From an uncultured Erysipelotrichaceae bacterium (GTDB lineage Bacteria; Bacillota_I; Bacilli_A; RF39; UBA660): 11,234 bases of DNA. Where the stretch lies: assembly GCA_902766815.1 (NCBI GenBank), contig CACXEZ010000124.1, positions 1 through 11,234 of the forward strand, in the 5' to 3' direction. Position 1 is the stretch's first letter; every line of letters starts with the position of its first letter. The notes under the pieces were generated by a model. That model saw only the letters and a program-made list of their open reading frames with translations, was not told the origin of the DNA and ran no database searches. A program made the position numbers and the translations under genes. This document shows positions 6,664 through 11,234 of this stretch, in pieces.

Positions 6664-6996
6664 TTAAATCTTACTATTAATATATTTTTCCATATTAGAA
6701 GAAGACTCTGACAATATATCATTAAAGTCATTCATTCTTCTTAAATATTCCTGATAAATAGGGATTGAATTTAACTTAGCTACTTTCTTTTCTATCTCTT
6801 TATCTACATCCTTATAAGTAGGATCATTGTTATATTCTAACTGTACTGATTTCTGTTGTAATCTTTTAATCAAATTTACTAAATCTTTAATTTCCTCATT
6901 TTTCTCTAATGCCTTACTGATTTCTAAATAAGACTGATATTCATTAGAATTTTCAATACTTTTAAATAATTCTTCTACCTTATCCTTAGGACTCAA
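6664..6996 (-). CDS. ricA: YlbF-family protein, RicA/YmcA type
   Basis: A 110-residue helical protein of the YlbF/YmcA (DUF964) family, with characteristic NSNEYQSYLEISKALEKNEEIKDL (17-40) and LNSIPIYQEYLRRMNDFNDIL (75-95) helices. In B. subtilis RicA (YmcA) works with RicF (YlbF) and RicT (YaaT) as a complex that affects mRNA processing with RNase Y and carries Fe-S clusters. The assignment to RicA rather than RicF rests on position directly after miaB, the same order as B. subtilis miaB-ymcA. The product contains no cysteine and is shorter than the roughly 143-residue B. subtilis protein. The start is TTG (6996-6994) with GGTGA about five bases ahead, inside the end of miaB (11-base overlap). 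No ATG occurs before residue 88, so TTG is forced. TAA stop. Confidence 0.82.
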   Translation of the reverse strand: MSPKDKVEELFKSIENSNEYQSYLEISKALEKNEEIKDLVNLIKRLQQKSVQLEYNNDPTYKDVDKEIEKKVAKLNSIPIYQEYLRRMNDFNDILSESSSNMEKYINSKI

Positions 6997-8416
6997 CTAT
7001 TTCACCATCCAAACTCCAGGTCTTTACATCTGTTATTTTAACCTTAACTATCTTACCTATATATTTTTCTGGAGCACTCAAATTGACTAGTTTCATAGTA
7101 TCCGTATATCCCATTAATTTATTATCTTTCTCACTTGGTCCTTCGATTAATACTTCTACAATTTTGTCCTTATACTTCTGATTATTTAAATTAGCATATT
7201 TATTGATAAGTTCATTTAATGTAGCTAGTCTTTTTTTCTTTGTTTCTTCTGTTACATCATCTTTCATCTTACTAGCAGGTGTTCCTTCTCTTTTTGAATA
7301 AATAAAAGTATAAGCTAAATCAAACTTAAGTTCATTAACTAAATCTAAGGTATCTTGAAAATATTCATCTGTCTCTCCAGGAAAACCTACAATAATATCA
7401 GTAGTAATAGATACATTAGGTATCTTTTCTTTAATTTCATAAAATAATTTTCTATAATCATCCTTAGTATATCTTCTTCCCATTTTCTTAAGTATTTCTG
7501 TAGAACCACTTTGCATAGGCAAATGAATATAAGGCATAATATTATCATATTTAGCAATAATATCTATCATATCATGAGAAAAATCCCACGGATGAGAAGT
7601 AACAAAACGTACTCTAGAAATACCAGTTTTGGCCACATCTTCTAATAATTGAGCCATACCGTAATCTAATGCTAAATCTTTACCATAAGCATTAACATTT
7701 TGTCCAAGTAACGTAACCTCCTGATATCCATCCTGAACTAACCCTTCTACTTCCTTGATAATATCTTCTGGTAATCTACTTCTTTGCTTTCCTCTCGTAT
7801 AAGGGACAATACAATAAGTACAAAACTTATCACAACCATACATAATGTTAACCCAAGCTTTATATTTAGAATCTCTCTTAACAGGAAGCCCCTCAATTAC
7901 TTCCCCTTCCATGCTAAACACTTCTATCTCTTGTTCTTCTCTTTTCATTAACTCATCGAAATACTCTGGTAACTTATGAAAGTTATGAGTTCCCATAACA
8001 ATATCCACCCAAGAATATTTCTCTTTTAATTCTAAAGCAATTCCTTCTTCTTGTGCCATACATCCACAAAAAACAGTAATAACATTAGGACTTTCTTCCT
8101 TTAAATGTTTAATTCTACCTAACATTCCCATAACTTTATTATGAGCATTCTCACGAATAGCACAAGTATTCAAAATAATAACATCAGCACCTATCATATC
8201 CTCTATTTTAGAATATCCCATCTCTTCCATAATAGCAGAAATATTCTCACTATCATGAACATTCATTTGACACCCATAAGTAAAAATACAATACTTTTTA
8301 TTTTTACCTATTTCTTTAACACTATTAGGAATAACATAATCTTCTCTTCGAATAACAGAACGCTCTTTAGTCCTCTTTCTAGCTTCATCTTTATTTGGTA
8401 AATTCATAAGTATCAC
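6986..8416 (-). CDS. miaB: tRNA-2-methylthio-N6-dimethylallyladenosine synthase
   Basis: MiaB is a radical-SAM methylthiotransferase that converts i6A37 to ms2i6A37 in tRNAs reading UNN codons. The 476-residue product has a short charged N-terminal extension. The UPF0004 domain has three cluster cysteines, in TYGCQMN (C49), NTCAIRE (C85) and GCMAQ (C119). The radical-SAM domain carries YGCDKFCTYCIVPYTRG (193-209; C195, C199, C202), and a C-terminal TRAM domain runs from about 405 to 470. All catalytic elements are present. The GTG start (8416-8414) overlaps the upstream stop as GTGA. An in-frame ATG three codons later (8407-8405), with AGAAGTG ahead of it, is an equally good start giving 473 residues. 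It is followed by the ricA-type gene with an 11-base overlap. Confidence 0.96.
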   Translation of the reverse strand: MILMNLPNKDEARKRTKERSVIRREDYVIPNSVKEIGKNKKYCIFTYGCQMNVHDSENISAIMEEMGYSKIEDMIGADVIILNTCAIRENAHNKVMGMLGRIKHLKEESPNVITVFCGCMAQEEGIALELKEKYSWVDIVMGTHNFHKLPEYFDELMKREEQEIEVFSMEGEVIEGLPVKRDSKYKAWVNIMYGCDKFCTYCIVPYTRGKQRSRLPEDIIKEVEGLVQDGYQEVTLLGQNVNAYGKDLALDYGMAQLLEDVAKTGISRVRFVTSHPWDFSHDMIDIIAKYDNIMPYIHLPMQSGSTEILKKMGRRYTKDDYRKLFYEIKEKIPNVSITTDIIVGFPGETDEYFQDTLDLVNELKFDLAYTFIYSKREGTPASKMKDDVTEETKKKRLATLNELINKYANLNNQKYKDKIVEVLIEGPSEKDNKLMGYTDTMKLVNLSAPEKYIGKIVKVKITDVKTWSLDGEIVES

Positions 8417-10257
8417 TTCTTTTCTTTAATTAATTTTTTCATTGTTAAATAGTCATATTCCCGAGCAAAAACTCTATTTTGTTTAATTTTATCATTAATA
8501 TATCGTACATCCTTATCAATTCTTTGTTCCCATAAATAAATATTCTCATTAGAAATATTCTGATTAATTAATAAATCATGAATAATATATTGTCCTAACC
8601 CATCCATATATCTTCTAGCAGGACTAGTAGAATGAGAATAACATTCTAATCTTAATCCCTCATGATAAAGTGGTTTAGAAGAATATTCAGAATCTATATA
8701 ACTATCTTTAAAACTACTTAAGAAAGCCTTATTTTCTCCCATTGTAGACCCTAATTTCTTAATTTTACTAACAACATTACTTATAAATTCTTCACTTGGA
8801 ACACTAAGTGTACGATAAATATAAGGAAGATTCTCATCCTTAAAATATTTAGCAATCTGATAATTAGATAAAATCATAGATTCATGAACAATATTAGCCG
8901 CAACAGAAGAATTAATATTTACTGATTCATGACTAGGCTTTAAATGAACCAAATTTTCATATTCCCTATAAATATCTTTCTGCTGATTGCTTAATCTCCT
9001 CTGATAAGCAAACTTTGATAAATACATCAAAGTATCATCTAAGACTCTCCCCTGTGGTTTATTTATTCTAGCATCAACCTCTTCATAAGTCAACCTATGT
9101 GTTACTTTTATAGTTCCTAAAGTAAGATAAAAAGAATCAGGAATAACAATAAAATCAGGATCTAACTTAAATACATAACTAATAGTATTTCTATATTGAC
9201 CAGGAAGAAGAGAACACATTTGCTCACTAATAAAGGGAGGATATAATAAAAGATTTTTATCTCTTAAATAAAGTGTTTCTCCCCTACAAGAAGCCTCTAC
9301 TAAAGTGTTAGAAGAAAAAGGAACAAAAGAAGCAACATCTATAATATGAATATACAATGTATAAGTACCATCTAAATTTTTTTCAATACTAAGAGCATCA
9401 TCCAAACAAAGTGAAGACTCTCCATCAATAGTAATACACTGTTGATTTGTAAAATCAACCCTATTTGCAGCTCTTATATGAAATTGATTAACTTCATTCA
9501 AAATATTATTTGAAAAGTCAAAATGAACATGATATCTTTCCTCTAATTCCTGATAATCCACCACAAAGTCAGGATCGAACAGCTGAATAAGTCTGACAAC
9601 CTGATCAGAATATTCCATACTACATCTACAAATCAAATTTAAATAATATTTACTATTTTTTAAAATTCCTTTTCCATATTTTCCTTTCAAAAATGTCAAA
9701 ATGACATGATATAAATAATCACTATCTTCTATTGAAGTAGAACAAAGATACCTATGAACCACTACCAAAAAAATATCATTATCATCATATTTCTTCTTTA
9801 AAACATCATAATAATCATCTAAATATTTTTCTATCATAGAAATATTTTTATCATGAAAAATTAAGAATTCCAAACACTTTACTTTTTCACAATAAGTATC
9901 ATAAACTATCTTTGCTTGAATATCATTAAATATATTTTGAATATGAAAATAAGGATCCTGAACTTTAATTCTTTCTTTCATACTAAAGCGACTAAACTTA
10001 TTTTGAAAATCAATAATAGGTCCCAATAATATCTTTAATTCATTAACAGTCCTTCTTTTAGTTTCATCTTCTAAAATAACAAGTAAATCGTTAATCATCT
10101 TTCTATTTTTATCGTAATTTCTAATTAATGTAAACAAAGCATTAAAAATACCCTCACTTGCCTCTTTAAAACTTACCTCCAAATATTGATATATCACATC
10201 CATATCGCCATAATTTAAAATAAAATTTCGTACTTCCTTATTAACTCCACTTCTCAA
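8413..10257 (-). CDS. Diverged RNB-domain (RNase II/R-like) protein
   Basis: A 614-residue protein whose C-terminal half (about 255-605) is an RNB exoribonuclease domain. It shows ITIDGESSLCLDDAL (275-289), HIIDVASFV (304-312), RGETLYLRDKNLLLYPPFIS (325-344), MCSLLPGQYR (347-356) and HSTSPARRYMDGLGQYIIHDL (542-562). The active-site stretch keeps D278, D286 and D287, but the fourth conserved Asp (E. coli RNase R D278, RNase II D207) is Cys284. Residues 1-250 look alpha-helical and do not resemble the cold-shock OB domains of RNase R or RNase II; no S1 domain follows the RNB. It may be a specialised or weakened nuclease, or an RNA-binding relative. The start is TTG (10257-10255), chosen because a perfect AGGAGG (10265-10270) lies seven bases ahead; the first ATG (residue 19) has no such site. 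It follows lepA by 27 bases and overlaps the miaB GTG by four. TGA stop. Confidence 0.85.
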   Translation of the reverse strand: MRSGVNKEVRNFILNYGDMDVIYQYLEVSFKEASEGIFNALFTLIRNYDKNRKMINDLLVILEDETKRRTVNELKILLGPIIDFQNKFSRFSMKERIKVQDPYFHIQNIFNDIQAKIVYDTYCEKVKCLEFLIFHDKNISMIEKYLDDYYDVLKKKYDDNDIFLVVVHRYLCSTSIEDSDYLYHVILTFLKGKYGKGILKNSKYYLNLICRCSMEYSDQVVRLIQLFDPDFVVDYQELEERYHVHFDFSNNILNEVNQFHIRAANRVDFTNQQCITIDGESSLCLDDALSIEKNLDGTYTLYIHIIDVASFVPFSSNTLVEASCRGETLYLRDKNLLLYPPFISEQMCSLLPGQYRNTISYVFKLDPDFIVIPDSFYLTLGTIKVTHRLTYEEVDARINKPQGRVLDDTLMYLSKFAYQRRLSNQQKDIYREYENLVHLKPSHESVNINSSVAANIVHESMILSNYQIAKYFKDENLPYIYRTLSVPSEEFISNVVSKIKKLGSTMGENKAFLSSFKDSYIDSEYSSKPLYHEGLRLECYSHSTSPARRYMDGLGQYIIHDLLINQNISNENIYLWEQRIDKDVRYINDKIKQNRVFAREYDYLTMKKLIKEKK

Positions 10258-10264
10258 GGATATT

Positions 10265-10270
10265 CCTCCT
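10265..10270 (-). promoter_or_regulatory. Consensus ribosome binding site deciding a TTG start
   Basis: AGGAGG on the minus strand, seven bases ahead of the TTG at 10257-10255, fixes the start of the RNB-domain gene. Confidence 0.85.
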
Positions 10271-10284
10271 CTTGCTACATATCA

Positions 10285-11234
10285 TTAATCTTCTTTTATT
10301 TCATCAGTACTAAGAACCGACAAGAAAGCTTCACTAGGTATCTCCACATGTCCAATAGTTTTCATCTTCTTTTTACCCTCTTTTTGTTTTTCTAAAAGCT
10401 TTCTCTTTCGAGTAACATCTCCACCGTAACATTTAGCCAAAACATTTTTTCTCATTGCCTTAATATCAGCCCTAGCAATAACTTTACTACCAATAGTAGC
10501 TTGAATAGGCACTTCAAACATCTGTCTAGGAATCAATTTTTTCAAATTATCTACAATAATTCTAGCCCTAGAATAAGCGAAATCTCTATGTACAATAACA
10601 CTTAATGCATCCACAATTTCCCCATTTAACATAATGTCCATCTTAACTAAATCACTCACTCGATACCCAATAACATCATAATCCATAGAAGCATATCCCT
10701 TAGTATAACTCTTTAACTTATCAAAAAAGTCATACACAATCTCAGATAATGGTAACTCATAATGAATACTAACCCTTTTCTCATCAATATATTCTAAAGA
10801 TTGATAAACGCCCCTTTTACTCTGACACAATTCCATAATACTACCAACATAATGATTAGGAACAAAAATACTAGTTCTAACAAAAGGTTCTTTAATTTCT
10901 TTAATTCTTACTCTTTCAGGAAACTCACTTGGATTATCAATATGAATAACACTACCATCCGTTAAAATAATCTCATAAATAACAGAAGGAGAAGTAGTAA
11001 TAATTTCTATTCCAAATTCTCTTTCAATTCTTTCTACTATAATTTCCATATGCAAAAGGCCAAGAAATCCAGTACGAAATCCAAATCCCAAGGTTGTAGA
11101 CGTTTCAGTTTCAAAAATCAAGCTCGCATCATTAATCTTCAACTTTTCTAATGCTTCTCTTAAATTAGGATATTTTTTAGAATCAATCGGATATAAACCA
11201 CAATATACCATTGGCTTCATTGCCTTATAGCCAG
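10285..11234 (-). CDS. lepA: Elongation factor 4 (LepA), C-terminal part, cut by the window
   Basis: LepA (EF4) is a ribosome-associated translational GTPase, reported to back-translocate or remodel stalled ribosomes and to help 30S assembly. The visible 316 residues (preceded by two bases of a split codon) start within [17 protein letters not shown] and match B. subtilis LepA along their length. They cover the EF-G domain III-like segment ([18 protein letters not shown]), the EF-G domain V-like segment ([39 protein letters not shown]), and the LepA-specific C-terminal domain ([40 protein letters not shown]). The GTPase domain and true start lie beyond the right edge; the Met at 11220 is internal, because the frame stays open upstream with conserved residues. 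TAA stop. The next gene starts 27 bases downstream without a visible terminator. Confidence 0.97.
   Translation of the reverse strand, partial: GYKAMKPMVYCGLYPIDSKKYPNLREALEKLKINDASLIFETETSTTLGFGFRTGFLGLLHMEIIVERIEREFGIEIITTSPSVIYEIILTDGSVIHIDNPSEFPERVRIKEIKEPFVRTSIFVPNHYVGSIMELCQSKRGVYQSLEYIDEKRVSIHYELPLSEIVYDFFDKLKSYTKGYASMDYDVIGYRVSDLVKMDIMLNGEIVDALSVIVHRDFAYSRARIIVDNLKKLIPRQMFEVPIQATIGSKVIARADIKAMRKNVLAKCYGGDVTRKRKLLEKQKEGKKKMKTIGHVEIPSEAFLSVLSTDEIKED

Noticed and set aside
8141..8401. Plus-strand open frame of 86 codons opposite the start of miaB
   Set aside because: It is the antisense of the conserved MiaB N-terminal domain; its Ile/Asn/Ser-rich product is typical of AT-rich shadow frames.
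1..11234. Alternative genetic code (TGA read as Trp), considered because of the Mollicute-like base composition
   Set aside because: TGA ends murC, the LemA gene, the flippase and the RNB gene at family-appropriate places, and Trp is coded by TGG.
1..11234. CRISPR arrays, insertion sequences, phage genes, tRNA or rRNA genes
   Set aside because: I saw no repeat-spacer pattern, transposase or integrase motifs, cloverleaf sequence or rRNA-like stretches; all spacers are short.

Overview
The window comes from a strongly AT-rich, low-G+C Gram-positive type genome (Firmicutes/Bacillota, Bacilli-like). The evidence is the LepA, MurC, RicA/YmcA-type and SpoVB-type flippase genes, the miaB-ricA order, and AGGAGG-type Shine-Dalgarno sequences. 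TGA ends several genes and Trp is written TGG, so the standard bacterial code applies and this is not a code-4 Mycoplasma, although the base composition and compact layout resemble gut lineages near the Mollicutes. A closer placement cannot be made by eye. Nothing points to a plasmid, phage or transposon; this is a compact chromosomal housekeeping region.

Reading from the right edge leftwards on the minus strand, the first unit is: the C-terminal half of lepA (cut by the window), a diverged RNB-domain ribonuclease-like gene, miaB, a ricA/ymcA-type gene (YlbF family), and a possible small two-helix membrane protein gene. That tail meets a lone plus-strand gene head-on (5161-6447), a SpoVB/MurJ-like MOP-superfamily flippase, with a 9-base convergent overlap. 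The flippase diverges from the next minus-strand unit across a 99-base spacer (5062-5160) that holds candidate promoters for both sides.

The second minus-strand unit is LemA-family membrane protein, YgjP-type zinc metallopeptidase, and TrmH/SpoU-family RNA methyltransferase, joined by stop/start overlaps. An 83-base gap leads to rimM, trmD, an unrecognised 160-residue gene and murC, again nearly without spacers. After murC (1-157) there is a probable terminator, a candidate promoter overlapping a perfect 15-bp inverted repeat, and the ribosome binding site and start codon of a gene that runs off the left edge.

Functionally most of the window serves translation: elongation factor 4 (LepA), 30S maturation (RimM), two enzymes modifying tRNA position 37 (TrmD and MiaB), a 2'-O-methyltransferase, an RNB-type protein and a RicA-type RNA-processing factor. 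MurC and the flippase serve the cell wall. I found no clear evidence of an undescribed multi-gene system. The best leads are individual oddities: the RNB protein with a catalytic Asp changed to Cys and a helical N-terminus in place of OB folds, the short TrmD with Glu at the catalytic-base position, the unknown gene between trmD and murC, the 15-bp palindrome at the left edge, and the membrane ORF in frame behind the ricA-type stop codon.
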